Below are positions 11,431 through 23,024 of a stretch of DNA of 64,000 bases, piece by piece; within the stretch, counting starts at the first letter, position 1; each line of letters begins with the position of its first letter. Origin of the DNA: Prostheceraeus crozeri (lineage: Eukaryota; Platyhelminthes; Polycladida; Euryleptidae); contig CAJQUW010008949.1 of NCBI GenBank assembly GCA_907163375.1, forward strand, positions 69,501 to 133,500. Direction: 5' to 3'. The notes under the pieces were generated by a model. It saw only the letters and a list, made by a program, of their open reading frames with translations. It was not told the DNA's origin and did no database searches. Both the position numbers and the translations under genes were made by a program.

Positions 11431-12225
11431 TTAACAATCGACGCTGCTCTGCTTGGACTTTCATCTCTTCTTTGATTTCCTTTTCATTATTCTCCAGGTT
11501 TTGATCCAAATCCGATATTTATTTGTTCGTTTTCTCGGCAGCTTGCACATCTGCGAGAATGTCCATTTCAAGCTTCTTTTGTTGAGCAGCTTTTGCTGTT
11601 TACTCATCACGGATACATCTCTCATTGTACGATGCTTTTCGCAGTCCAGTTGTTTGTCATCAAGCAAGACTGGCTGACCAATAACGCTTTCACCGTATAA
11701 GGAGCAAGGATGCTCCTTTTCTCAGTGACTACATCACAGGTTGCTAAACAACCGTTCCACTTCAGCGTTTCCATGTGGTAGGACAAGAATGGATTTGACC
11801 AATTTTACAAGTGGTGTATCGCCAGAATCCGCAACACTCGTCCAGAAATCGATTATTTTCTCGTTCGTCCGATCTCCGATGGGAGCTTTGCTGACTCTGT
11901 CTTGATGTAATCTTGCCTCGACCTCAAGAGTGCCAATATCCTCTTCTGGTGCCACAAGAGAAGGATGTTTTGCAGCACGAGTAACCCATTTCGTGAATTG
12001 CTTATCAAGTGAATGGGCAAGGCTTCACCAGCGTGCACGATCCAAGAAATTTGTTCCCCAGGGGTAGATACTCCCGAAACTTCACAGTGCCTGTCATGAA
12101 GAACTTTTTCATGAATTCCAAGCAACCAGACTGGCAAGCAGATTTCTTGCTGTTAGCAGCGATATCCGCATAATTCCATGCTAGCAAAAATGACTTCTAT
12201 TGATATGATTTTAGGTACTCTAACC

Positions 12226-12377
12226 CAGTTTGCGGCTTCCCTCTGGCAAAAATAGGAATTTCACTGGGTAAGAATTCGTGCATTCTCATACATAAAATTC
12301 GTGCCTCCATCTGAAATTTCGTGCATACTTCCTAAAATTCGTGCAATGCACGAATTCGTGCATGAAGCCAACCACTG
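12226..12377. repeat. Short repeat with clustered ATTCGTGCA motifs
   Basis: About 150 bp with roughly complementary ends (CAGTTTGCGGCTTC and GAAGCCAACCACTG) and five copies of (A)ATTCGTGC(A) between 12273 and 12363. The right end is related to the start of the repeats at 6252 and 14349, so this is probably a short family member in the opposite orientation. No target duplication is clear. Confidence 0.45.
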
Positions 12378-12379
12378 AT

Positions 12380-14340
12380 GTCAACTGAAAGAAAGTCCAC
12401 GTGAATTGGAAATTTATACATTTTTACAAATTCATAAGCTCATTTTTCCATATGAAGACGAAAACATCAATTTTGAATAATGCATCATAAAAGCTCATTG
12501 TTATCATCTTCGTTGTTGTTTTTCTTTAATAGTGAGGATTTTTGACAAGTGTCACTAGGTTGGAGGAAAGCATGCCTCACAGTCAACTAAGCATGCAAAA
12601 ATAGGAGGATAAGCTCAGTAATGTTAAATGAGCAGAAAAGAAGACATTGAAGCTGCTTTCTTGAATTTTTTTCGTTTTTCCTTGGACCATTTTCTTGAAG
12701 TTTTGGTGTTTTCCCCGAATGAATTGAACTAAAAATTCGTTACGAAGATTTCATCAAATAAGTCATGAAGCTGAGGAAATTTCGGATATCGTTTCATTGA
12801 CAATAATTCTTGAAGCACCAATTTCCATTTGTAGTCCAAGAGTGCAAAACAATTTCATAAAGGACTTTTAGGAAACCATGTTTCAGATCGGCAGTTATAT
12901 GGAGTGCATGCAGCAGACAGATGAAGCATTCTTGCAATCTTTTATGGAATTGACCTATATGCCGCCTTCCGCCATTCAAATTTCGAGGTGGAGTTCCTGA
13001 CAAATTCAAAGATGCACAGTCCTACGTACGTTTTACTAAATGCTAAAAATTCCCAAAATATTATAGGAGGGAAAAATGAAAATGGGATCACTTAGCGATC
13101 GAAACAGGTCTTTCGTACTGCACAGAATCCAGATGGACCCAATATATTCCCGAATATATCAAAGGAGAAATTCCCAAATATATGTGTGTGAAAGAAACGC
13201 AACGTTTTAAAATTTCTGACGGTTCTGTCAAACCGAGTTTCAGCCCAGTTAGATAAAACTGAGATTCACACTATAAAAAAAGGATCGGGAAAAAGGAAAC
13301 GGCGAGAATTAAACGATCGAGACATGTCTCTCAAACTGCCCAGAATCCAAATAAAACAAAATGGAGAATATATTTTTAAGAGCGGAAAAAGAAAAGGTCT
13401 GCCTATGATCTATCGAAGCAAGTCTCAAGTCTCATTCTGAAAAAATTTATATCCAAAAAGAAGGAAAAGAGAATGGTAAATGTCGGCCACCTGATGATCA
13501 AGGCGGGTAGTCGCCCACTCTTCACAGATAAAATAAATTGGTGTAATTCATTCCCTCAAAAAGAACTGGGATCGGGAAACAGAAAACGCCGCACTATAAG
13601 CCGAAAATTCGTCTCTCACTTGGTCCCAATGAGGCACGACAAATTTGACAAATTCCGAAAAAATAAAGAGTAGGGAAGAATACGCGTAGACCATTACATG
13701 ACCGTAACGTTTCTCTCACTATGCACAACCACATGCAAGTACCAATGTATGCATCACAAAAATGCGTTGATATTCGTAGGCACCAATATATTCGCTTTCT
13801 TCATAAGGGCTTCATCAGTGGTGCATGTCCCAAACCACGCTTTTATCTCCCACTCGGCAACAATGAAGTTCGAGAAATTCAGAAAGAATAGGAGAAACCC
13901 TGAAAAAAGGATGGGTCTGAAGTATGTGAAAAGAGTGGAAATTGTTTTCCCGTGAAACCCCGGTTTCTCCGGAAAAATGGAAGACATTCACTTCCACACG
14001 TCGCTTGTTTGTCGATGTTCATCAGTTTATTGTAATGGCCATAATCGACTTAGTATCTCAAGCTTCTTGTTTTAAGGAGTCTACACTGGAGCATTGTTAC
14101 TCATAAAATATGAATTCTACTTGTCTCAATACAATGCTTTTACATGCCTTACTGATTTATTTGGTAACCTACTATTACGGTTGCCCTATTTAAGATTCCA
14201 TTCCAATGTTGGTACATTCCTTATTATTTCACAAAATCTTACCCTGGCACTTTTGCATATTAGGGACTATTTTTCTCGATTAATCAAACCTCTAAAAATC
14301 GAAAATTGTAGCTAGTCAACTTTGGAAGTATATTACATAT
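12380..14340. other. No gene; diverged repeat-like stretch
   Basis: No domain is visible. Between about 13070 and 13680 similar phrases recur at intervals (GATCGAAACAGGTCT versus GATCGAGACATGTCT, both followed by an ACTGC-CAGAATCCA phrase; also GATCGGGAAA). This suggests two to three strongly diverged tandem copies. Open frames of 60-85 codons are not convincing. Confidence 0.4.
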
Positions 14341-14348
14341 TGATGCCA

Positions 14349-14600
14349 GTGGTCGGATTCTTTAATCTTGAAAATTCGTGCATCATTTCTGCGGATGTCA
14401 ATAATGCATTTTTCAATCATTTTCACCCTACCCATCTGAATTAAATACTCTCGTGTACATATATACATGTATACAGCATGGCTCAGCGAGTTTGCATCAC
14501 AAGCATCAAAATATAGCTATGACTCCGTAAATCTCTCTACTGTTACTCTGGATGATTACCATCAATAGGCGAATTACTTTCATTATGTTGCATGCACATT
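14349..14600 (+). repeat. Interspersed repeat copy B (mariner-free)
   Basis: This matches 6252-6377 plus 8111 to about 8230. Where copy A carries the mariner, it reads straight through (GTACATATATACATG near 14475). It also includes the first 125 bp of the Tc1-like element, so the Tc1 end belonged to the repeat before the mariner inserted. Confidence 0.85.
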
Positions 14601-14907
14601 AGGGTGGTGCTCAAAAATGAAAAGTCGGCAAATCTGCCGGGCCACCCACACAAAAATCTTGGCTCCTAAAGATGAGTTTAAGAGGTCGCGCATAAGCCCG
14701 TATATTTCATCAGATATTAATAGGCCTGCAATAAAGCATATTTTACTTATCATAGTCGCTTTAAATTGGTCACTTTAAATTCATGAATTCAACTGAAAAA
14801 TCACATTATATTGATCAAGTAAGAGCAATGTGAATTTGTTGTATCATAAGGGCATATTGTTAGAATATATGTTGCAGCATTTTTCGTACATCACTTTGAG
14901 CGTACTA

Positions 14908-15596
14908 GTCCGGCAGCCAGAACGAGTTTCTGCAGGGAACGAGGCCGAAAATGAGACTTTCACAGAATGATGTACACCCTATGCCTACTACGAATTCGCG
15001 CGTCTGCAGAGTTCTAGTGAGTTCCTCTTCTTGTCAGACAGGATCAAAGAAAAACATATGTAAATCCAATGGGACGCAGATTGCAGTTTTTGGCTCAAAT
15101 GAAATTTTGTATGTTTTCTCTGATTAAACGAAAAGTACTAAGCCCAGAGTCATAATTTTTGGCATGGAATGTCTTCAGGTCATTTCCTATGATGTACATG
15201 TGCTATTATCATGCTTCTGATCGGCAATGTATGTGACAATGTGGTTGAATGTGAATAAAGTTGCTCAAAATGTTTGTGTTTGCCGACACTAAGAGGCTCG
15301 CCAAATCTGAATGTGTTTATCTATATAGACAGGGGTGCATGAAAATGAAAGGAAATGACCTGAAGACATTCCATGCCAAAAATTATGACTCTGGGCTTTT
15401 TTTTAATCAGAGAAAATACAGGAAATTTCATTTTAGCCAAAAACTGCTGTTTTTCTTTGATCCTGTTTGACAAGAAGAGGAACTCACTAGAACTCGGCAG
15501 ACGTGCCGATTCGCAGTAGTCATAGGGTGTACATCATTCTGTGAAAATATCTCTTTCGGGCTCGTTCCCTGCAGAAACTCGTTCTGGCAGCCGGAC
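14908..15596. mobile_element. Fold-back MITE with long inverted arms
   Basis: Ends GTCCGGCAGCCAGAACGAGT and complement are flanked by TA (14906-14907 and 15597-15598). Arms of about 250-290 bp (14908-15195 and 15345-15596) pair along most of their length, leaving a spacer of about 150 bp. The TA target points to the Tc1/mariner group. A 69-codon frame inside (15261-15470) is a by-product of the palindrome. Confidence 0.85.
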
Positions 15597-15599
15597 TAT

Positions 15600-17154
15600 A
15601 CTGTCACTTTTCTGGAATCAGGGAACTGCTGACGATGTTTAGCCACAACTTGTAAGAGAGTTTCTTTCTGCTCTTCGTCGTAGGTCAGGATATTGTAGTC
15701 CTTCATTAAAGCCACTCCTCTTTCAGCACAATCGTTGACAAACCGGAGACCTGACTGGAGATCGTGTTTTGACATCCTTCATGGAGAAGACTGGTCGCAC
15801 TTGACGCCGCTTTGAACTCCCATTCTCATTCGGAGAGTACATTGCTTCTAAAATGGCTGTCTTCGTAGTTGTGTCCACCGAGTCACCAAGAGAGCCAAGC
15901 ATTCGTTTTCTTGGTTTAAATACCATGACTGGTGGAGTATGGCCTTCAAGGCAGCTGCTGCCACAGGGCAGTTTATGGAACGGCATGCTTTCAGCGGCTT
16001 AATGAAGGAAAGATCTTGTCGAGGAGCCTATACTGTATTAGGTACTGTGAACCATGCTGTGCAATACATAAGAGAGACACGTAAGTTAAAATTTCGAAGT
16101 TGGTTCATCTCACGTGCTGAAAGATTGAATTGGTTTCTCAGCAGAAATATTTTGATACTGTATATAGTTTTTGACATCAATGCGATCGATGCATTGCTCC
16201 CGGTGCCCTGATGTGTGTTGATGTCGTATAACCCAAGAAGATAAGTACCAGTTGCAACAGATCGAGATAATCGTCACGAGGTTGAGTCTCAATTAAAGCA
16301 TTCCGTGCGAACAAAGATATGTAGAAAAGACATGGCACGTACGTTACTCGTCACTCACCAGTCATGATACCATGCAACGATTGCTTTCGACATGTTTTCA
16401 CCGGTGGCTCTTCCTATCGATGGTACACCAAGGAGTTGCTTTGGACCCAGTAGTTGACACGAGAATTGCAAGCCGCTCCTGCATTTCCTTCTTCCGAGAT
16501 GTCTGATAAAAGTTTGGAATCCCAATGAACTGTCATTCGTACATCAGGATTGAAGTTCTCCTTGATTTCTTCCATGCTTGCTTTCCGAAATTTTGCACGG
16601 CTACATCTGACACTCCATCGATTCAATGATACATTTTCTGGGTTATTACCTAGACTTTTAACGACAGCTGCTAATGCAAAAACAGCTTTACGATCGGAAA
16701 TTTTGGTACGATCAAGTGCTGCTGCCACGTCTTTTGTAACGATGTTTTGTGGTCGTAGACGAGAGGATTTACGTAGACATAGCCGGAAAGTAACTTTCAT
16801 CGGAAGAATCACTACCTGATGTGTCGGATGTAGAGCTACAAGCTGGGATTTCCACCTCTACTTTTGCCTTGCTAAGAATTCCTCTCGCCGGTCCATCTCC
16901 TTTTTGAGTCGATCGACGCGTCGTCTACCTTTTCTATACCGATTCATGCCAATTTCACCCATAGAAGTACTGTCTCTTCCATCTCCGAGTTGTTGTCGCA
17001 GGAATCCTTTGTCCTCACTGATGGTGATACGATTTTTAACACCTTGGTGTTTGATATCGAAGGTCTTCTTAATTTCACCCTGAATTTCCGCTTTGCCATG
17101 ACGATTCACAAATTTATACTGAATATAGACACTACTAATGTGAAACGAATGCAA
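15600..17154 (-). pseudogene. Broken copy of a widespread uncharacterised invertebrate protein family
   Basis: The N-terminal part (from 17154) is basic, with RRRVDRLKKEMDRREEF, then an acidic Ser-rich stretch read in another frame. It is followed by IVTKDVAAALDRTKISDRKA, LNRWSVRCSR and MTVHWDSKLL (16414-16812). A second frame gives QLLGVPSIGRATGENM, then apparently NQFNLSAREMNQL (near 16130) and NCPVAAAALKAI. The end reads FVNDCAERGVALMKDYN and QFPDSRKV (15610-15760). This order matches a multi-copy family I remember from aphid, cnidarian and other invertebrate genomes, with no known function and a possible transposon origin. Several frame changes are present and part of the middle is missing. 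The fold-back MITE sits just past the C-terminus. Confidence 0.6.
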
Positions 17155-17929
17155 GTGTGAAGATTCTAAGAAATTTCAGAATTCCAAGAATTCTATCGCA
17201 TCAGTTATATAAATAGCATCCAATAAGAACTAACCCGAAAAAACAAGTCCGAATATTAGACATGGGATTATTGAGGTGATTTGTGATGTAGAAATGTGTC
17301 ATATCTACCTATTAGGTATGAATGTCCCTGGAACAACAATGTATCAATGTAGTATTGGCAATTAAGCGCTTACTATTACAGGGCTGCCACTCTTATCAAA
17401 AGTAAAAACCGAAAAGTCAAATGGGAATGGCCCCCTGAATTATGTAGTTGTGGGCCTCCTCAAAGTAAGAAACTTACGATCATTCGACATCACACAACTC
17501 GGTGAGTTTTGAAAGTGTTTAAGCAGAATTTGTGTCTGTTCTAATAAAGATGCCTCCGAATCCTCACAGTTAGTAAGTAAATGTACAAAATTATTACTGA
17601 TGCTTATTCAGTCATCAGCTTCAACAAGGTGCATGACTCGAACAGCTACTATTTTCAGGAGAACCGTTTTCGAAGGTTGGAGATAGTGTGCTACAAAGAC
17701 CCCTCTACCTGCCCCCAATGCAAAATCAGCATGAAGTTATTGATCGATTGACGATTTCAGCTTGATATAAACACTGCATATTATCGAAGTCTACATGTAG
17801 GCCTATGGATGATTTTGTTTAACTGCTTCAAAGACAACTTTCTTCATTTCGTTCAAAAATATTACATTCAAATTTATAATGCACTCTTCTCGTACGGCTT
17901 TGTCATTTTCTATTAATCGTGCCATGACG

Positions 17930-18480
17930 TCACACGGTGCAAGATCCCGTCCTTATTGTGAAGAATTTTCATGAAATCACTAGGAAATTGTTGTCCAGCT
18001 GTTCGACGTTTGGAAGACTGATTCAGCAGAGCGGCCTAGTCACAACAAATATCTTCATACAAAATCCATGGTCAGCGCGGTCTAAATGCTTGGGCAGACA
18101 TTTCTGTCAGCCATTTTCTTTGGGAGAGCCATTATTCTTTCGAGAAATCGAGAATGTGTGGTAAATTCCTTTCTATGCTGTATAAAATGTACCGAATGTC
18201 ATGAAGGATAGTAACATCTTCATGCAGGATGGAATGCCAGCGCACTACTACAGACCCATCATAAATTATTTAAACAGCAATTTTCCTAAATCTTGGATTG
18301 ACCGTCATAGGAACCTTTGGAATGGCTTACGTTACCACCAGATTCAATGCCTTGACTTTTTTCTTTTGGGCACGTTCAAGAAATGGTGTATTAGAGTCAT
18401 CCTATGCATTTGAATGAACTGGAAATCAAAGCTTTGCACCGTTTTCTGCAGATCGACGAGCGATTGCGTAGAGATATGCT
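17930..18480 (+). pseudogene. Decayed Tc1/mariner-superfamily transposase
   Basis: The 18201-18413 frame reads NIFMQDGMPAHYY, then FPKSWIDRH, then CLDFFLLGTFKKW. This is the pattern of the second catalytic block (QQDGAPAH), the RWIGRRG stretch and the third block (LTPLDFFLWG) of mariner-like transposases common in insects. The third catalytic Asp is still recognisable in LDFFLL. Upstream frames (17937-18164) fit weakly. Stops and frame changes are numerous and no terminal repeats are clear. Confidence 0.6.
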
Positions 18481-18489
18481 CTTATTGCG

Positions 18490-19830
18490 CTGTTAACCGA
18501 AGAATATGATTGCGTTCGGGCAAATGGTGAGCAAGTAGAAAATAATTGTTATAGTGGTATTCGTGTCAGCAAATGTTTTCCTTTGAATCATAATTAACTT
18601 ATAGAAATTAATCATTGAGTCGCTAATTGCTATTGTATCAACAACTTTGAAATTGTCACTGCTAGAATCCGCCACGTTGCATAAACAAAATGATTTTGAA
18701 TCAATGTCACATAATAAATTGACGACTAAAAACTATCGCATTTTCTCAATATGAGAAAACGGAGTTCTATAGATTGTGTCCAAATATTACACATTACAGA
18801 AGCCATATAACTTAATATACTATTCAATCTGAAATGAGATGATAGCAACAGTTGATACAATCCATTACGGAAAATGCTGACATTTCTGGATTTTTAGCCG
18901 TCATCAGTGCAGTATACCTGTAAAGAATCAGTAACTCACATGTAAACAAATCATCATACGAAATACAGACATCTACAATTAATGAAATACATGCAGTTCA
19001 AATCTCATTCTGTAGAGTTCGTTTCCAAAATTTGAAATTTGCAAACACCAATACAAATAGCTAATTGGTGTTTGCAGTTCATACACGAAACTGAGCTGCC
19101 GGATTCCCAAGCACATCCACCTACCGATGGGTCTGTGGTGTGAGTTGCTGATTTACTGCACTGATGGCGGTTAAAAAAGTCAAAAACGTTTGCAGTTGAA
19201 GTTGCCTGAAGAAACTTCATCAGTACTTGTACCTCCGGCAATGATTCAAATCAAATATTGCTCTCATCTCTTGTACTTAAAACATAATAAAAAACAATTA
19301 CAACATAACAACAATTGCATTAAGAACAGCTTAGGTCTTCCAAACAAGATTATGACAGCTATTTGATGAAGGTTGATCCGCCATGGCATAAGTAAACGCA
19401 AAGTCAACACGAAAAGAAATCCTTATCATTTCTGCAGTTGTTTGCGAGATTTCAATTTTCGCTGGTGTCTTCGCCGAAATTTAGCCGCTTTTGAAACAAG
19501 TGATCGCACAAAATATTCATTCGTCATTCCCTTGTGTTCCCGAAACTTTTTAGATTTTTCTTTCATATTTTTCTGGCAGACGCTTCTTGAAATGCACGTT
19601 TTGGAGGGCATCAAAGCAATCAGAACTCAATTCATGATAAACTCCATAATGACATATACGTATTACAACTTTTTCGTCAAGCATTCCCACCAAAATTTAT
19701 TTCTTATTTCAAAACCTTGATTACTTGAGTTTCGTCCGGTTTCTTAGGATTGACGAAAGGATGACCGACTTCCTTGTAGAAGAATCTTCTGCTCAAGAGT
19801 CATGCGGATTAGAAAGCATCTGCTTTGAAT
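18490..19830. other. No gene recognised
   Basis: Several short open frames on both strands, none with a recognisable domain. Confidence 0.5.
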
Positions 19831-19839
19831 TTGATCACC

Positions 19840-20290
19840 CTTAAAAATTGTATGGTTTTTAAGGTTCCCAAACAATCTGCACAGCACCGTTCACAATTTC
19901 AAAGGAACCCTACATAATCTAAAAGGACCCACATGCTCTTATATTTAAGGGTCTCGGTCTCAATCCTATAGGCCCTTTACAATATCAAGAGGTCCATTCA
20001 TACCTAGAAAGTGCTCTTCAAAAACCATAACAGTTGCCGTTCACTATCTCAAAGGGATGCCTCACAAAATCTTATGGGTCCCTTTCAAAATCTAAATATG
20101 GCCTCTTTTAGATCGTGAAGGGGCCCTTCGCACTCCCAAAAGGGCCACCTCACGATCTAAAAGGGGCCCCATCACGATCTAGAAGGGGCCCCTTCGCAGT
20201 CTCTAAGTGTCCCTTCGCAGTCCCAAAAGGGCTCCCTAACAATCTTAAAAGGGGGCCCTTCGCAGTCTCTAAAGAGCCGGTTATATCCGG
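19840..20290. repeat. Degenerate GGGCCC-rich tandem array, left block
   Basis: A loose unit of about 20-24 bp of the form CCCTTCxCAATCTxAAAAGGG is repeated with heavy divergence. It produces many GGGCCC and GGGGCCC palindromes. It is GC-richer than its surroundings. A sister block lies at 23025-23430. Open frames across it are repeat artefacts. Confidence 0.7.
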
Positions 20291-20360
20291 GCGGGTTTTT
20301 TCGGGTTTTTTTATACCGGGTTTTTCGGGTTTAATCGGGTTTTTCGTGTTTAATCTAGTT
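20285..20360 (+). repeat. (C)GGGTTTTT-rich stretch
   Basis: Repeated CGGGTTTTT and CCGGGTTT words directly follow the left GGGCCC block. A related stretch with CACCCGATTTCACCC and CGGGTGGGTTTT words precedes the right block (22960-23030). The paired layout suggests that both were once neighbours in one repeat. Confidence 0.5.
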
Positions 20361-20399
20361 ATTTCGATTTTCTTGAAATTAAGAGGTAATCTCTTATTT

Positions 20400-21475
20400 T
20401 AAAATTATCATTTTATTGAAAAATCAAACTACATTGCACACATCAGTGTAATGTAAACCATGATTAAAAGACAATATCATGAGAAAATATTGGTGAGTAC
20501 TTAGTATAGGTTACTGTATTTTAGCCGTACCAAATATTCAGATAATTACAGGCTATCTAAATAAGGAATCATATGAAGTTATTCTCTCACCTACATTTAC
20601 GAATAGTATACTTTACACAAGATTGGCTGTTATCTAAAATTTATAAGTTTTTTCTATTATTGTATTATCAGAGAGAAAACACATGTGTAGAGGTCTATAA
20701 ATTGAACTTTATATAAAAAATATGGTCAAAACGGGAAGATCTAATGAGTCATCTGAACATCGATCACCAAATATCTGTTTGTCATACCGGTATTCCAAAA
20801 GTAAGAAAATATAGGCCCAACTGTTATCAGTGTTACTGATACTAAAGCTAAATAATACGCAGATCGTTTCGTCGAACTTTCATATCATAATTTCGATTCA
20901 TTTTATTTATTTATTTATTGATAACCTGAGGATGGTCGTTTGGTGTGGTCGAAAGACCTCGTCCTAATATGTGAAATCGAGGACGCACGCTCTTTCTTAT
21001 GGTCTGAAGTGTCCGTCGCAGACTTGCAGCCTGCTGCGGTATCAGTAATGACGCGCGCGTACCACGCACGCGCCACCCCGAACTCCCCATCATTTCCGAG
21101 TGTCTTTTGTATGCTATAATAACATTAATGACCAGACTTGTGGGCAGTGGCTTTAAATCATTGTTTGCCAATATCGATCTAATCTTACGCACTTTCGACT
21201 GCACCAGCCACCCAAAGACATGCGACCAGCAGCGTCAACCATTATGCGTGTGCTCTCCCGAATTCCCCATCATCTCACGAATGCATCACTACAGTCCGCT
21301 GTTGACAAATCCAGGCTGGCTGATGTCCGGCGAGTCAGGGATGGACAATGGGCATCATATCAGCATAGGCGTTAAATTTCTTGCGCAATGAAAACATCGG
21401 ACATTGACATATTATTCGGTTTTCCTTTTCAATATTTGGTGTTGTAGTAAGAAACATGTAGATTACGGAATTGTA
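20400..21475. other. No gene recognised
   Basis: AT-rich first half. The second half is GC-richer and contains a GGTC-GAAA-GACC hairpin near 20946. A minus-strand frame (20911-21204) has no domain I recognise. Confidence 0.45.
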
Positions 21476-22840
21476 GGGGAGAGTGGGGCAGGTTCGTGCG
21501 TGGGGCACATTCGTTCATTGGGGTTTGTGTGAAAACTACTCATCGCATTAACTTTGCATTGCGATATGTTATTCCTTATCTTCATCCGCTATTATGACTG
21601 TAATATCAGCTGATACCGTGCAATCAACGCTTAGTAAGGTCAAAAAAATCATTTTTTTACATTTTTACGAAATTTTTCATTTTTTTGTTTTTTCGTGCTC
21701 CTGAAGCATTGCTTTGTTCAATCCAGATCATTTTTGCGTTACGAGTTGAGCTTGATGTGCCATATTGGTTAGTGGTGTACATTATTTATGATCATCTCTT
21801 GAATTGCATAAATATCGATTTTCGTTGCAACAAAGGGCATGGGGCACATTCGTTCACACACAGGTGGGGCACGTTCGTGCAGCATCAATTTCTGAAAGAT
21901 GTCAAGTGCCCGAGCGAAAAGCAGGCAGAAGAAAGGGATACTCGAGGATTCTTACTTCGACGTCGGAGAAGTTGAAGATAATCGAATCAGAGAAAAGAAA
22001 ATCCCGCAAAGTCCAGAGAGGTACCAGTGCCAAGGAGCTGACATTACCTTCTTTCGAATCGGATGACGACAACTTGATGACAGCAGACGAAGTGAACAGA
22101 GCTGGAACCCCTTCACCAAGAGCAGGATCGTGGTACTTGGTTTCGATTCGCGGTAGAACTAGAAAGAAGTGTATTGACTTCCGCTATGTTGGTCGCGCAA
22201 CCGCCGACGTTGATGAGGACGGAGACACTCAAATGAACGGTTACAGAAGCATCGACGAGTCAGAAACACTATTCAAAATATCTGAGAATGATATATTCGC
22301 CGTTCCACTGACCGACATAATTTGTCAGTTGAGAAATCCTGTTGATGAGATTTTGAGTAACGGACGCAAAGCTCACGTGCGCTTCAGTGGAAGCATTTAC
22401 GTAAAAGAGTGCTAAAGTTTGCCTATTATTTGTTATTTTTGTCTGAGTCTGCAGAGGAGTAGCTACATCTGTTATTTTTATCTGAGTTTGCAGATGAATA
22501 TATCCACATTCTTGAATTTAATTCATTCAGTGTTTTGTAAGATACCAGTTCTTTATTGCGGACTTATGTAGAAAAAAACTTGGGATAATAGTAATTTGCA
22601 CGAATGTGCCCCACTATCTGCACGAACCTACCCCACCCATGGGGCAGGTTCATGCAGGTTGAGACACTTTACTTAAGTCAATATCACGGGATGAGTAAAG
22701 ACTATAGACTAAAGTTATTAAATGGAAAATAACTACAAGACCTACCGTCTTTGAGGCAACAATCAAATTGCCCGTCAACTGAATAGGTGCTGAGAAATTC
22801 AAATTTTAATTTTTTTGCACGAACCTGCCCCACTCTCCCC
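21476..22840 (+). mobile_element. pogo-like deletion derivative, 1365 bp
   Basis: Inverted ends GGGGAGAGTGGGGCAGGTTC and complement are flanked by TA (21474-21475 and 22841-22842). Further copies of the end module GGGGCA(x)xTTCGTGC occur inside, in both orientations (near 21510, 21840, 21865, 22600, 22640). The only coding content is the tail of a transposase, so this is a non-autonomous copy that kept the last third of its gene. Confidence 0.75.
21894..22415 (+). CDS. C-terminal tail of a pogo/Tigger-type transposase
   Basis: The open frame runs 21804-22415; the recognisable part begins near 21900 (KAGRRKGYSRILTSTSEK). It continues with a basic SEKRKSRKVQRG stretch. A final domain follows in which SWYLVSIRGRTRKKCIDFRY and YVGRATADVDEDGD resemble the small C-terminal domain of pogo-like proteins in insects and other invertebrates. 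The DNA-binding and DDE domains are absent and no start codon is convincing, so this is a remnant. The family call rests on the GRRKG-ILT phrase plus TA-flanked ends. Confidence 0.55.
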   Translation, partial: ERCQVPERKAGRRKGYSRILTSTSEKLKIIESEKRKSRKVQRGTSAKELTLPSFESDDDNLMTADEVNRAGTPSPRAGSWYLVSIRGRTRKKCIDFRYVGRATADVDEDGDTQMNGYRSIDESETLFKISENDIFAVPLTDIICQLRNPVDEILSNGRKAHVRFSGSIYVKEC

Positions 22841-23024
22841 TATACATTCCATACGATGATTTTTGAGAAGAGGCAGAGTCAATAAATCAGAAAAATGAAT
22901 TGGCATTACTGTATTTTAATTAGAAGCATCGAAAAAATGACATAATATGGAAAAATCCATTTCACCCGATTTCACCCACCGGGCGGGTGAAATCGGGTTT
23001 TTTTCTGACCGGGTGGGTTTTGAC

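Larger units (their letters stand above)
10534..12187 (-). pseudogene. hAT-like transposase C-terminal half with charged tail, broken
   Basis: Read on the minus strand from 12187, one piece (12005-12187) reads LAWNYADIAANSKK and LPLGNKFLGSCTLVKP. A second (11734-11955) reads WTSVADSG, then LVLPHGNAEVERLFSNL, which fits the hAT dimerisation domain with its ERxFS core. A Lys/Glu-rich, coiled-coil-like tail follows (11461-11667, and 10534 to about 10737). The frame is broken just after ERLFSNL and at least once upstream. The tail is split by a 693-bp MITE, and the reading continues across the cut when one TTAA is removed (RLLKDLQKRS). It could be a decayed hAT transposon or a hAT-derived gene. 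No BED finger or DDE region is seen. Confidence 0.55.

Noticed and set aside
20115-20402. Protein frames across the GGGCCC arrays (also 23048-23416)
   Set aside because: The KGPF/LKG-type repeats in translation only mirror the DNA repeat.
20925-20965. Hammerhead ribozyme with a CTGAGGA core
   Set aside because: CTGAGGA and GAAA are present, but stems I and II do not pair. A simple GGTC-GAAA-GACC hairpin explains the signal.
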